DNA of 64,000 bases from Vampirovibrio chlorellavorus (GTDB lineage Bacteria; Cyanobacteriota; Vampirovibrionia; Vampirovibrionales; Vampirovibrionaceae). This document shows positions 1 to 9,300 of the stretch, in pieces. Below the pieces are notes generated by a model, which saw only the letters and a program-made list of their open reading frames with translations, had not been told where the DNA came from and ran no database searches. Position numbers and translations under genes: made by a program. The stretch covers positions 1 through 64,000 of the forward strand of contig QFWI01000008.1 of NCBI GenBank assembly GCA_003149345.1, in the 5' to 3' direction. Every line of letters begins with the position of its first letter. Position 1 is the stretch's first letter.

Positions 1-118
1 CCCCAATATAGACAATGACTGTTTAAAACCATAGCGAAGGAAATTTACGATTTTTGAAAGTCTCGTGCAGCAAAGGAAGCAAGCCCTGTTAATTTGACAG
101 AGCGAGTTTATATAACTT

Positions 119-367
119 ATGACACCGGTTGAGGCGGCTCAATACCTGGAACGGACTCGAAAGACCTTGGCTCAGTGGCGATACAACAAGAAAGGTCCAG
201 CGTTTATCAAGGTCGGGGAACGAATTTACTACGACAAAACGGGTCTTGGATGGATGGCTTCAAACCAGATCTCAGGTCTTTTGGCCGTAATTGGACATAA
301 TCGGTCAGATTTATGGACAGAATCCTCACAGATCAAGCGACTCGACAACAGAGCAAGGATTAAATAG
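119..367 (+). CDS. Small HTH (excisionase/MerR-like) protein, possibly decayed
   Basis: This predicted 82-aa protein has an N-terminal pattern typical of helix-turn-helix DNA-binding domains of the excisionase class: VEAAQYLERTRKTLAQWR, then a beta-hairpin KVGERIYYDKT. Residues about 3-45 match the same architecture as the AlpA-like proteins at 14,700 and 27,363 and the N-terminus of the helicase at 19,726. The usual ending of this domain (DLDAW) reads GLGW here, one residue short. The tail has no recognisable family, so the gene may be decayed or frameshifted. It converges on the gene at 360-1,697 and overlaps it by 8 bp. No convincing ribosome-binding site precedes it. Its role could be cargo regulation. 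Confidence 0.5.
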   Translation: MTPVEAAQYLERTRKTLAQWRYNKKGPAFIKVGERIYYDKTGLGWMASNQISGLLAVIGHNRSDLWTESSQIKRLDNRARIK

Positions 368-1697
368 TTTGCTGCTCAAGTGCTTGTTTCAAAGACATAA
401 GCCAAGCGTCGCAAGGCTCATCTATGGGAGCAATGTCCCGCCTTTTCTGGGCCAGAGACTCAATGTAGGCAATAAGCCATTTTCTAGCGTAGATATTGAT
501 ATCTGACGAATTGGCTCGTTGAAGCTGTCGCTCTATAAAGCCATCAAAGCTCTCCAACTCAATCTCCGTGTTGTGTATTGCCGCTATCTCATTGGCTCTC
601 TCGACAATATCTGCTCTCAAATCAGGGGCAGTGTCCACAACAAAACCGGCGATCTCCGTCTCCGCATGTGTCTCCAGCTTCTCGGATAGCTCGTCAAGCT
701 CATCCCTGAGATAAGGCTTGCCATACTTGGAGTCCCAAGCCTCAAGAATATAGAGCGGATTGGTGTGGCTTGTGACCTCAATATCACCCACATTGCCGTG
801 TTTCTTGTTGGCGGAACGCATTTGAGATAAAGCTTTTAAGGCTCCATTTAAAACTCCTTCCTCAGAATGTGTTTGAAAAAGGCTGTGCAATGCGATCTCC
901 ATCAACCGGGCGGAATAAGTGGAGCCATTGATATGCGCTTTAATCAGATTGGCAACATCCCTATGGCTTGGTGACAAGACGAGATATTTCTCCATTGTCT
1001 GCAAGGTTTCGGAAACCAGAGATGCAAAAGCATCGGATCTTCGCAAAAGCGCGACGATAACAACTTTGAGACCCTCCCTTGCATTCAGGGCTCCTTTTTC
1101 AACTCTATCCACCATCTCCAGCCACTCTTTTTTAGCGCCGCGCATAGCGGCCTTGTAAAGCTGAGTGTATGGGTAGTTTTCAGCCAGAGAGCGGGTCATC
1201 ATAATGCCGTCCCGATTGACTCTCAACAAAGCATGCCGCCTTAAAGTGGGCGTTATGTACCGTGAGTCAATGGTTCTCATTGATAACCCTTGCTCCCAGG
1301 AAAAATCCCCGGTTCCCGCCTTATGCAGCCTGATATTCTGGGATGGCTCAATCGCCTTCACACAAAGTTGAAGAACGCTAAGGCCAACAATGGCTCTTCC
1401 AACCTCGCTTGTGACCGAGCTGACAAGACAGTCTAAAAGCTCTATGTCTTCCTCGTCCAAGTTGACAGCAGCTCTTTCTGGGCTTTTGCACTCCTCAATC
1501 ACATTGTCCAAGAAGCCCTGCTCCAAAGCCTGCATAATTCGCCTATGCCGCTGAGCCGTCTCTTCTGTCGGCCTACCTTCTTTGAAGACCAGCTCTTGCC
1601 CGGTCTCATCAATCAAGATGCTTCTATCCTTGAACACTTTTAGATGTGGCTCTACGGGCAAATGAGGCTCAACAGGTGTTTGATTGTTGTCTGTCAT
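360..1697 (-). CDS. Probable type II restriction endonuclease of a cytosine-methylating system
   Basis: This 445-aa protein is the last gene of a tight operon. Its start overlaps the stop of the methyltransferase gene (4-bp overlap), as expected for a co-translated restriction partner. I do not recognise a family with certainty. The stretch GDIEVTSHTNPLYILEAWDSK has spaced acidic residues and a lysine that could form a PD-(D/E)XK-type active site. Length and position beside a C5 methyltransferase and vsr suit a SacI-like or similar type II endonuclease. No membrane segment or signal peptide is visible. Assignment rests mainly on context; a regulatory or effector protein of the retron is an alternative. 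Confidence 0.5.
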   Translation of the reverse strand: MTDNNQTPVEPHLPVEPHLKVFKDRSILIDETGQELVFKEGRPTEETAQRHRRIMQALEQGFLDNVIEECKSPERAAVNLDEEDIELLDCLVSSVTSEVGRAIVGLSVLQLCVKAIEPSQNIRLHKAGTGDFSWEQGLSMRTIDSRYITPTLRRHALLRVNRDGIMMTRSLAENYPYTQLYKAAMRGAKKEWLEMVDRVEKGALNAREGLKVVIVALLRRSDAFASLVSETLQTMEKYLVLSPSHRDVANLIKAHINGSTYSARLMEIALHSLFQTHSEEGVLNGALKALSQMRSANKKHGNVGDIEVTSHTNPLYILEAWDSKYGKPYLRDELDELSEKLETHAETEIAGFVVDTAPDLRADIVERANEIAAIHNTEIELESFDGFIERQLQRANSSDINIYARKWLIAYIESLAQKRRDIAPIDEPCDAWLMSLKQALEQQTI

Positions 1698-3625
1698 ACC
1701 AGTGATTTCCTAAGCTGAACACTCATTCGGTTGAGCGTGGGAAAGGGATAGGGGATAAGATAGTGGCCTTCAGGCACTTGAGGATTGGTTTTGGAGTTTC
1801 GGATCTCATAGCCTATTTGCCGCAGAAAAAGCCCAAGAGCCAAAACCTCCTCTTGCGGAACCTCCCACACGGCTGCCAATTGAGTGTCACTGTAGTTTAA
1901 TCGGCACCATTGCCCGGAGACAACACGAGCGACTGTTGTCCATTTTGGATCAGTCTGGGCTGGGCCATCGATCATCATTGTGGCTTTAAACGATGGCGCA
2001 TACTGATAGTACCCGTGTAATTGCACCAAGTCCGCTTTCTTGCCCGACTCTATCAATTCTCGCTCAAACGCTTTCCAGGCAATAATAAAGGTTTCCTCTG
2101 CCAGGGAATTTGTTTTCAGCCTCACTTTAGGATGACAAAGATTCCAAACATTACCGTTGACGGGCGCTATCGCTATCTCGAAACTGCTGTTTGACGGGAG
2201 ATCCGCAGACACTTCAATAACAAGCTCACCTTTGCTTTCCTCAACCGAAACCGAATAACTGCCGGACTCCACAAGCTCAAAATCAGCGGTTATGCCAGCA
2301 TTATAATGCTTTTCTTTAAAGCGCATCGGCGACGCTGGCTTTTCCATGTTGGCAATTGCCTTCAATGCCTTCTCTTTATAAATTTTCGTTTTGCTGGCTT
2401 TTCTTTGACGAAAACTTAATGTCTCATTGGCGCTCAATAGAGGTAGATCAAACGGCAGCCTCATGCCAAACACTTGGCTTAAAATACTCAAGGCCAATAC
2501 TCTTGCAAGTTGGGGAGGAACAGAATTGCCTAATTGCTGTATCGCCACAAGCCTTGTGCCTGTCACATGGTAGCTGTCGGGAAACGTTTGCAACCGCTTC
2601 AGCTCAGGAAGGGTAAAAGGCCGGTTGTCCCAATGAAATGGCCCTGTGTATTGACCGCCTTGCGCTTTCAAGGTTCTGATTGGCTCATCAGGATCAGCTT
2701 TGTAGAGGAAGTCTGAGAACTTTGAGCGCCACGCAAAAATCGGGTTTGGATGCCCCATTTCCTTGGTGTAAAAACTATAGTTCAATCCTGGCGGGATATC
2801 GTTGAGCAGATGACCGTATCTCCCATTCAAGCCCTCTGCTACCTTATCCTTTGACGCTGGCGCGGTTAAGATTGCCTCGCCTGCCGTAAAGTGAGGAATG
2901 CCCGTTAGCGACTCAGGGCCATGTGTTGGCCGGGGAAAATGATACTCTCCATCTCTAAGTCCCACAATAAAAAGCCTCTCACGGAACTGCGGAACCCCAT
3001 AATCAGAGGTGTCCAATATCCTGTGAAATATGCGATATCCAGCGGACGAGAAACCTTCCTGAATCTGCTTCCAAGCTGAGCCTCCCTGCGCCCCGATAAT
3101 GCCATACACGTTCTCAAACAAGAACCCTTTGGGCTGGAGTTTTTTTAGCAGACGTATATACTCCTCAAACAGCATGCCTCTAGCGTCATCGGTTCCCATA
3201 ACACCCGAAGCCCTTCGGCCAGCAGCGGAGAATGTCTGGCATGGCGGTCCGCCGATAATGAAATCGATCTCCATGTCTTCTGGGGAGTGGTAATTCCTGA
3301 TGTCATCACAAATGACATGGCAATCCTTGCCAAAATAGTTGTGATCGCCGCTATTTTCAACGAGCGTGTTAGCATACTTCTGCTCAATCTCAATGCAGCT
3401 TTGGATAGAGAACCCTGCGTCATGGAAGCCAATGTCAAGTCCCCCTGCTCCACTGAACAGGCTGAGGGTTCTAATGGGCTTCTTGAGTGTCTCACTGGCC
3501 CAAAGTTGGCACTTTTGGCCGAACAGATCAGGCCAGCCAGAAAAGTTGCACAGATCCAAGTCCTCAAAAAATGAGGAGCTTGTCTCTGCAAGTTTTGTTT
3601 TTTTTAATAAGGTTAGCTGTGTCAT
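1694..3625 (-). CDS. DNA (cytosine-5) methyltransferase with C-terminal extension
   Basis: It transfers a methyl group from SAM to C5 of cytosine in a specific DNA site, protecting host DNA from the partner nuclease. Canonical motifs are present in order: FSGAGG (about residue 58, SAM binding), PPCQ (127-130, catalytic Cys), ENV (171-173), QFRER (213-217) and GNSVPP (366-371). The protein is ~643 aa from the ATG at 3,625. A TTG at 3,706 would add 27 residues, but the family consensus starts later. Some 260 residues follow the catalytic core, with no family I recognise. It lies downstream of vsr in the same operon. Confidence 0.93.
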   Translation of the reverse strand: MTQLTLLKKTKLAETSSSFFEDLDLCNFSGWPDLFGQKCQLWASETLKKPIRTLSLFSGAGGLDIGFHDAGFSIQSCIEIEQKYANTLVENSGDHNYFGKDCHVICDDIRNYHSPEDMEIDFIIGGPPCQTFSAAGRRASGVMGTDDARGMLFEEYIRLLKKLQPKGFLFENVYGIIGAQGGSAWKQIQEGFSSAGYRIFHRILDTSDYGVPQFRERLFIVGLRDGEYHFPRPTHGPESLTGIPHFTAGEAILTAPASKDKVAEGLNGRYGHLLNDIPPGLNYSFYTKEMGHPNPIFAWRSKFSDFLYKADPDEPIRTLKAQGGQYTGPFHWDNRPFTLPELKRLQTFPDSYHVTGTRLVAIQQLGNSVPPQLARVLALSILSQVFGMRLPFDLPLLSANETLSFRQRKASKTKIYKEKALKAIANMEKPASPMRFKEKHYNAGITADFELVESGSYSVSVEESKGELVIEVSADLPSNSSFEIAIAPVNGNVWNLCHPKVRLKTNSLAEETFIIAWKAFERELIESGKKADLVQLHGYYQYAPSFKATMMIDGPAQTDPKWTTVARVVSGQWCRLNYSDTQLAAVWEVPQEEVLALGLFLRQIGYEIRNSKTNPQVPEGHYLIPYPFPTLNRMSVQLRKSLV

Positions 3626-3725
3626 GCTTGCCAACAGTCGCTCAACTCCAGTGCTTACAATGATAGTGTATGAAAAATGCCAGCGGATGGGAATGCGATA
3701 TTGCAAACCTTATAGCTAGCGGCGC

Positions 3726-4145
3726 TCACGGCGTACATTTTATTACATTTGTAATTCTTGTGATCCACCATTTCAAAGTCCTTGGGTTTTGAAGCGCATG
3801 CTCCCATATCCTGTAAACCTGCCATCCCTGAGCCAGTAGTTCAGCCGTAATCGCTCTATCTCTCGCAATGTTTCGCTCTATTTTGGGCAGCCAATACTCT
3901 TGCCTAGACTGGGGTTTCCTATAGTGTTTTCTGCATCCATGCCAAAAGCAGCCATCAATAAAAATGACGGTTTTGCTCTTCCGATGCACTAAATCAGGCT
4001 TGCCAGCAATATCGGTAGAATGAATCTCAAATGGGCCAACTCCTTTCTCCTTAAGCATTTCAAGCAAAATGATTTCTGCCTTTGTATGCTTGCTCCTAAT
4101 CCGGGACATGATTTGTGAGCGCTTTTGCTTTGAAACTTTATCCAT
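3726..4145 (-). CDS. vsr: Very short patch repair (Vsr) mismatch endonuclease
   Basis: Vsr nicks DNA 5' of T:G mismatches created when 5-methylcytosine deaminates, so it accompanies C5 methyltransferases. Family hallmarks are clear: RSKHTKAE near the N-terminus, GKPDLV, FIDGCFWHGC (metal and zinc ligands), a later YWLPKI-N-RD segment, and GWQVYRIWEHAL. Length 139 aa is normal. The start chosen is the ATG at 4,145; a GTG at 4,157 lies immediately after the reverse-transcriptase stop. The gene is sandwiched between a retron-type reverse transcriptase and the methyltransferase, an unusual arrangement. Confidence 0.93.
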   Translation of the reverse strand: MDKVSKQKRSQIMSRIRSKHTKAEIILLEMLKEKGVGPFEIHSTDIAGKPDLVHRKSKTVIFIDGCFWHGCRKHYRKPQSRQEYWLPKIERNIARDRAITAELLAQGWQVYRIWEHALQNPRTLKWWITRITNVIKCTP

Positions 4146-4157
4146 CCTTGCACCCAC

Positions 4158-5324
4158 TTAAACAGATTCAATCTGCGTCAAGTATGCTTCTAAGCCCTTT
4201 AACTTTTGTGCCAGCTTGGGCTTCTCAGGCAGTGCCGCTGCTTGCATACATCTTCTGTGATCGGCTTTTTTCTTATGCTGACGGTTGGGCATGGCCAATT
4301 TTCCGTTGGACACAATCACGCCCGTGATGTCTTTGGGGCAGCCTTCTCTGTAAAAGCGCTCTTTGCCTGGATGATAGCGCAATCCATAGCGGTGTATTAC
4401 CTGCTTGATTGCCCATATGAGCTTGCCGCTTACGCGATCCCCTGAGATGGTCAGGTCATCCACATAGACGGAGAAAACGCACCCTTCGCTCTCACAAAGC
4501 GCATTGATTTCCTCCCACATCGGTTTATACGCATAGAATGCCAAAATAGGGCTGGTTGGCCCGCCGGTTGGCAATCCGCTATCCTTCACACAAATGTCCG
4601 TTAAGATGCCGCTCACATCAGAAGAGCATTCCAGGCCATCCCGAAAGAGCCAGAAAACTCTTGATGAGCGTGCGCTGGGAAAGAACCGCTTGATATCAAG
4701 CGTTCTAGCCACTTTACCTTTACGGTGAATCAATGCGTTGGTGATATTAGAGCGGCCAACAGCAGGGCTTGACAAGTAATCCGGCGGCTCAATGCGCATT
4801 AAGAGTTTGTGAAGTCGTTTTTGAAGACGCTTCAGCTCTCCCAATGGCTCTTGATAGAAGCGATACTTGCCCTTGCCGTCAAGTGCCGTAAACTCGCGGT
4901 ATCGTTTCTGGTGATATAAGAGCGTTATTAAACCGGGTAAATTGGTATGCAAAAGCCCCGCCAACTCCTTTTTCTTGCGGAGGCGGTAAAGGGGGGATGC
5001 TTCCAATAAATATTTATGGTGTTTACCCACTCTGCGCTCTCTTCGCCAAATGCTTTCGCAATGCACAGCTTTAGCTATGCGCTGCGGAAGCATTTCTGTC
5101 ATTGCCTTCACTACTGCCCACAAGTACGGCCATGCTTGAGTCACAATCATGACAATGATTGCCTCAATAAATAGCCAGCAGACCCTGGGTACGGTAGGCT
5201 TTAAAAAGCGGATGAACCGTTTCATAGGTCTGCATCTAGGTGATGACCTATCCTTCTCAGTTTTCCGCCAACGCCACCGGAACTGAAAATTCAATTCCAT
5301 ATCTGACGACTGCCTTCTCCCCAT
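4158..5324 (-). CDS. Retron-type reverse transcriptase
   Basis: This 388-aa RNA-directed DNA polymerase keeps the RT motifs: LDIKRFFPS (209-217), LPTGGPTSP (251-259) and YVDD (287-290, catalytic Asp pair). It also has both retron-specific signatures: NAxxH (NALIH, 196-200) and a VTG-like motif (ITG, 333-335) before the thumb. Retron RTs prime on a structured msr RNA and make branched msDNA, usually as part of an anti-phage toxin module. The start has a strong AGGAGG site 6 bases upstream. Residues 45-73 form a long hydrophobic, possibly membrane-inserted segment, atypical for retron RTs. The stop abuts vsr, so RT, vsr, methyltransferase and endonuclease look co-transcribed. Confidence 0.9.
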   Translation of the reverse strand: MGRRQSSDMELNFQFRWRWRKTEKDRSSPRCRPMKRFIRFLKPTVPRVCWLFIEAIIVMIVTQAWPYLWAVVKAMTEMLPQRIAKAVHCESIWRRERRVGKHHKYLLEASPLYRLRKKKELAGLLHTNLPGLITLLYHQKRYREFTALDGKGKYRFYQEPLGELKRLQKRLHKLLMRIEPPDYLSSPAVGRSNITNALIHRKGKVARTLDIKRFFPSARSSRVFWLFRDGLECSSDVSGILTDICVKDSGLPTGGPTSPILAFYAYKPMWEEINALCESEGCVFSVYVDDLTISGDRVSGKLIWAIKQVIHRYGLRYHPGKERFYREGCPKDITGVIVSNGKLAMPNRQHKKKADHRRCMQAAALPEKPKLAQKLKGLEAYLTQIESV

Positions 5325-5340
5325 GATTAACCTCCTTTCT

Positions 5341-5760
5341 GCGGGGCAACTGCAACATCAGCAACCTATATGGCTGCTGAGCAGGACTTCCGTATGGAAA
5401 CCCTGGCCGCCCTACTCAACAGCCCCAGGATGGTGGCTAAGACAGAAAGGCTCCCGTGAAACAGAAAAATGTTGATACGGTGATAAGCCTTATGTCTACA
5501 AGACTTTGGACTACATCAGCGACTCTCTATCCTGATTCTTCCTCTCCGACTTCGTGCAAGACCGTACTACGCAACGAATACCGCTGGCAGGGAGACAACT
5601 TTACTATTGCCTGTGGCTTTCTCCTTACGTCGGGGGGGAATATTCGGGGCACAAACCCCACGAGATACCGTTACCGGCAGCGCTCACGAGATAGGCGGCT
5701 ATTTCCTGGTAGGTTGTCAAAGTACAGAAACTCTACCTTAGATTATTGATCAGGCAGGCC
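5341..5760 (-). ncRNA. Candidate retron msr-msd RNA / operon leader
   Basis: Between the RT start and the upstream Argonaute gene lie ~620 non-coding bases (5,325-5,946). Read on the minus strand, the segment contains a CCGGTAACGG hairpin with a GNRA-type loop (plus-strand 5,668-5,677), GGGG-TTTGTG-CCCC (5,646-5,659), a 9-bp hairpin with ATATA loop (5,358-5,380), a direct repeat TATCTCGTG, and a weak 7-bp pairing of 5,693-5,699 with 5,406-5,412 that could act as the a1/a2 stem. Retron RNAs sit exactly here. I could not find one long msd hairpin, so boundaries are uncertain. Confidence 0.45.
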
Positions 5761-5946
5761 CATACTACACAATTCGTAGAGTCAATTGTTACATGATGTT
5801 ATTAGTTGTTGAAACTGAGGGGCTGTTAACGAACTCTAGCCTAATGTCAACATAGTTAAAAAGGCACGTTCTCCGGTGATCTATAAGCATGAAGGCCTAG
5901 TTAATGTCTGATAGGAGGCGTTCTGAAATTACAGTACAGGTAGACC

Positions 5947-8900
5947 CTAAAAAAATAAGCGATGATCGTAGGATTTATTGCCGAATCGTTCTAATAGTGA
6001 GCCAATTCGAGCGATTTTGTTGGAAGAATCGATAGTTGCCGGGTATCGAGTATAGAAATCAAACGTATTCCAGTTCATCTTGGATAATGCCAGGATTTCT
6101 TGAGAAATCTGTATGAGATCGGATTGTCCTGCATGACGGCGAATAACAATAGGAGCGGGTATTCGTCGTCGTCCTTGATAGTAGCGCTTCGACTTATGCA
6201 CAGCCGTTGTGACTCCATGCACCCAGAGCAGGGCTGTAAAGTTGTCAAGTTTTATCACGGTACCCCGTTTTACTGGAAAACCATCAACAGACATTTGCCC
6301 ATTCTTACAGGAAGAGGCCATATATCTTAATGCTGAATCGGTTTGTAACTCTAGCATTTCGACTGCATCAATACCGCTTAGTCCTTCCAAAAGTCCTGCC
6401 TGCTCGGATTTCAGAAATGGCGTTTTCTTATGCAGAACGACCCGCCTTGGTAGCCTATTGCGGGAAGCATAGAACAATTGTTTGATATTTTCTCCGACTT
6501 TTCGGGCATCCTCCTCTGAAAGGTAAGGGTTCCCTGCTCTGAAAATGGGGTCGTCGATTTTGCTCAGGCGGTATTGCAGTCCTTCGCCTCGCGCATTGTA
6601 AATATGGCTGCAACCCAAGACAATATGATTGCCCCGATCCGCTGTTGAGTCGATACTGTAACCCAAGCCAACAAATGCAGTATCTTCACCTAATGAGTCC
6701 AAAACCCAAGGCGTTCTCATGCTTTTTGCGTACAAGGCCAGTGACAGCCACCACCAGATAGAACACTGATCTGAGGAGCGAAGCGTGGATTGCTCCAAAA
6801 ACTGAGTTGCTATCCCCTTCTGGACGCAATACGCTTTCACAAAATCGTGGAGATCAAACTTTTCCGATTCCGAACGATATCCCCGCAGTGACGACCATCT
6901 ATCGGGAATAAACACCAGAATGACGCTAGGCGCGGATGATGCAATGAGTTTGTCGATGGAACGAACTATCATCTGTGCAAGCTCAATACACGCCTTACTC
7001 GTATCGGCTTGGGCTGGTTCTGGGCAGGTCACCCAAGACGCCTCACCAGGCTGGGCAATCTCAAGGGGTAAATCGTATGCCTGTTCAAAACCACAATACT
7101 CAAGCAGATATTCGGGATCGTCCCTGTTGGGACGAAAGCGCTGGTGTGCTTTTTGAAGATACATGTTCAAGGCCGAGGATTCCGAAAATGGGCACACAAC
7201 ACCCAGCTTGACAGTTGGTGCCAATCCCTGTCGGGTCAGGTCATAATCAAACGGCCTGTTTTGCAATATACCTCGAATAGGATGAGCATCATTGATGAAT
7301 CCGTGTGACGTCTTACTGGAAAAAATCAAGGCTGGTTCTTCCAGTTCAAAACCTTTGTGGGTGATGTGCGGAATAACTATATCGGGCAGCTTGATGGAGA
7401 AACTTTGCTGTCGCGTCCCGATTTGGGCAAAGACGGGAGAACGCTTTACTTTAAAGCGGAAGGTGGATCCGCAGTTTACCGGGAATTCCAGCACCGCTCC
7501 GGCCATTTTTCCGAAAAGCAAATCCCGCCAGCTATTGATGGTATCGTTGAACTTTGAATTGTATTGTCCGCTCAAGATACGTTGTCTGGTATTTTTGACC
7601 AATTCACTTGGGACTTCCTGCCCGCCGGGATTAATGATTTCAATTGATGGCATGAGTAACATATAGGGTCGGTCACCGATTTGGCGCAGGCTTACTTGGG
7701 CTGCTCCATAAACATTGAAAACCTTTCCTTCGTACTGAAAGGATTCTATAACTTGGTCAAGCCACAGGGTTCTTTTCCCATCCGAATGGATGCCTCTGGA
7801 TTCCGCAATTGACCGCACGAGTGCTTCGCACATCAGGGAGGCAATTGGGCCATCTTCTTTCCTTAATTCTTCTTTCAGAAGCGGTATTCGGTCGATTGTA
7901 CCTTTGATGTTATTGCCAAACACATCTTTAATATTATCAATAAGGCCAAATGCCAGAACTTTATTTCTGTAAGGGATAGCAACGATTTGATGACCTTGAA
8001 CCTGCTGTTTTAAAGACTTCCAGACCTTTTCTTCCGGCCACTTTTTTAGTTCGAAGGCAAACGCCTCAGCAGGACACTCAACCGGAAAAGCGTTACTTTT
8101 GATGGCAGTTGACGTGTGGTAGCCAGGTACAGAAAAGGCTACCCTGTTCCCTCGCTGGAAGTTGGCAAAGCGGGAAATGATCTCCTTTGCAGTATCAAGC
8201 TGTGAACCCTCGCAGCAGTGAAGCGCCAATCGCATCATCAGATCATCAAAACCGGCGGAAGGAATGTAATATGCCTGCCGTCCGTTCTGACGAGCAATTC
8301 GAATAAGATTTTTCACCTCTTCTGCAATATCGTCGTCCCCAAAGCCACACCAGTAAAGGGTTCCCATACCATGTTGAGAATACGCTTCCGCGAAAGTTTC
8401 CATGATCGATCGGTCTCGACCACTATAGCCGATCACGACACAAGGTTCGTCTCTTAGCTGTTCAATCAAGGCTTTTCGCAGGGTTGTTTCTTGAGATTGC
8501 AATTCTGCCGGGGTATTTTTGAGCAGATCGTAACGGTAATCTCCATGCAGCGAAACGCATAGAAGCTCACCTTTTCGCGCCAGCCTGAATACCCGTTCTT
8601 GCGAATCCACACCAATTTCGATAGGAGCCAGTGAATGGCTTAAAGCAACTCTCGCGGTAAAGCCGTCAAAGTTTGTTGACCAGACTGAACGGAAGAGGTC
8701 GTCTTGAGCGAGATGCGCCAAAAGATGATAGCCAATATGCGGTTTGGCTTGACGAATCATTTCCTGAAAATAAGCCGAGCGGGACGCAGGGATAGGATAG
8801 CATGCTTCTATATAATGCCCGTACTCCTCCTGTGAATTAACAGGAGGGTGCTTTCCTTGCTGATCCAGCCATTTTTGGATACGTTCTTTCACTGTTTCTA

Positions 8901-9180
8901 GCGATAATTCGGAAAATTGCATTTCAAGGCCAGGATTGTTGGTTAGGAAGATGCTTCTTTTCCACTCCCATATACAATGCCCTGCAGAGGGGAGTCCAGA
9001 GGAAATGGAAGCACCTGCACCCAGAAAAAGCGAGTGCATCACATTCTTGTTGATTCCGATGGTTCGCACGAATGCGTCAAGCGGTAGAATCAGGTCTTGC
9101 CCATTTACCTGGTTCTGTTCTCTCGTATCTAGCGCCATAGGAGTGCTTTGCAGAGGGTTACTCAAACTTAAATATCCCAC
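5947..9180 (-). CDS. SIR2-APAZ-PIWI fusion (single-chain short prokaryotic Argonaute, SPARSA type)
   Basis: This 1,077-aa defence protein has an N-terminal SIR2 domain with GAGAS (54-58), TNFD (169-172), HG (212-213) and GYSGRD (251-256), the NAD-binding and NADase signature of defence sirtuins. An APAZ region follows (roughly 340-650). The C-terminal MID-PIWI lobe ends with IPAPIVIRRHAG and ILALSKMNWN. The usual first PIWI aspartate position reads GLGYSID, consistent with the inactive PIWI of short Argonautes. In known systems guide-RNA recognition of invader DNA triggers NAD depletion and abortive infection. Start is GTG 9,180; ATG 9,138 is equally possible because neither has a good ribosome-binding site. 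It is transcribed separately from the RT operon. Confidence 0.9.
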   Translation of the reverse strand: MGYLSLSNPLQSTPMALDTREQNQVNGQDLILPLDAFVRTIGINKNVMHSLFLGAGASISSGLPSAGHCIWEWKRSIFLTNNPGLEMQFSELSLETVKERIQKWLDQQGKHPPVNSQEEYGHYIEACYPIPASRSAYFQEMIRQAKPHIGYHLLAHLAQDDLFRSVWSTNFDGFTARVALSHSLAPIEIGVDSQERVFRLARKGELLCVSLHGDYRYDLLKNTPAELQSQETTLRKALIEQLRDEPCVVIGYSGRDRSIMETFAEAYSQHGMGTLYWCGFGDDDIAEEVKNLIRIARQNGRQAYYIPSAGFDDLMMRLALHCCEGSQLDTAKEIISRFANFQRGNRVAFSVPGYHTSTAIKSNAFPVECPAEAFAFELKKWPEEKVWKSLKQQVQGHQIVAIPYRNKVLAFGLIDNIKDVFGNNIKGTIDRIPLLKEELRKEDGPIASLMCEALVRSIAESRGIHSDGKRTLWLDQVIESFQYEGKVFNVYGAAQVSLRQIGDRPYMLLMPSIEIINPGGQEVPSELVKNTRQRILSGQYNSKFNDTINSWRDLLFGKMAGAVLEFPVNCGSTFRFKVKRSPVFAQIGTRQQSFSIKLPDIVIPHITHKGFELEEPALIFSSKTSHGFINDAHPIRGILQNRPFDYDLTRQGLAPTVKLGVVCPFSESSALNMYLQKAHQRFRPNRDDPEYLLEYCGFEQAYDLPLEIAQPGEASWVTCPEPAQADTSKACIELAQMIVRSIDKLIASSAPSVILVFIPDRWSSLRGYRSESEKFDLHDFVKAYCVQKGIATQFLEQSTLRSSDQCSIWWWLSLALYAKSMRTPWVLDSLGEDTAFVGLGYSIDSTADRGNHIVLGCSHIYNARGEGLQYRLSKIDDPIFRAGNPYLSEEDARKVGENIKQLFYASRNRLPRRVVLHKKTPFLKSEQAGLLEGLSGIDAVEMLELQTDSALRYMASSCKNGQMSVDGFPVKRGTVIKLDNFTALLWVHGVTTAVHKSKRYYQGRRRIPAPIVIRRHAGQSDLIQISQEILALSKMNWNTFDFYTRYPATIDSSNKIARIGSLLERFGNKSYDHRLFF

Positions 9181-9300
9181 AAGCTTACTAATACAAGCAT
9201 GAGTTATGACCTACGCCACTGTCAAGGAATTATTGCGGGATTCACAATAAAACAGGAAGGGCCATATACTTAATCCCCTAAAACAAAACAGCGAATAGAA

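Noticed and set aside
4158..5324. Diversity-generating retroelement
   Set aside because: RT has retron NAxxH and VTG-like motifs; no template/variable repeat pair or Avd-like gene is seen.
4158..5324. Group II intron
   Set aside because: No maturase or HNH domain and no recognisable domain V/VI downstream of the RT.
5456..5749. Open frame of 97 codons in the RT leader
   Set aside because: No ribosome-binding site, atypical composition, and it lies opposite the strand of the structured retron-type leader.
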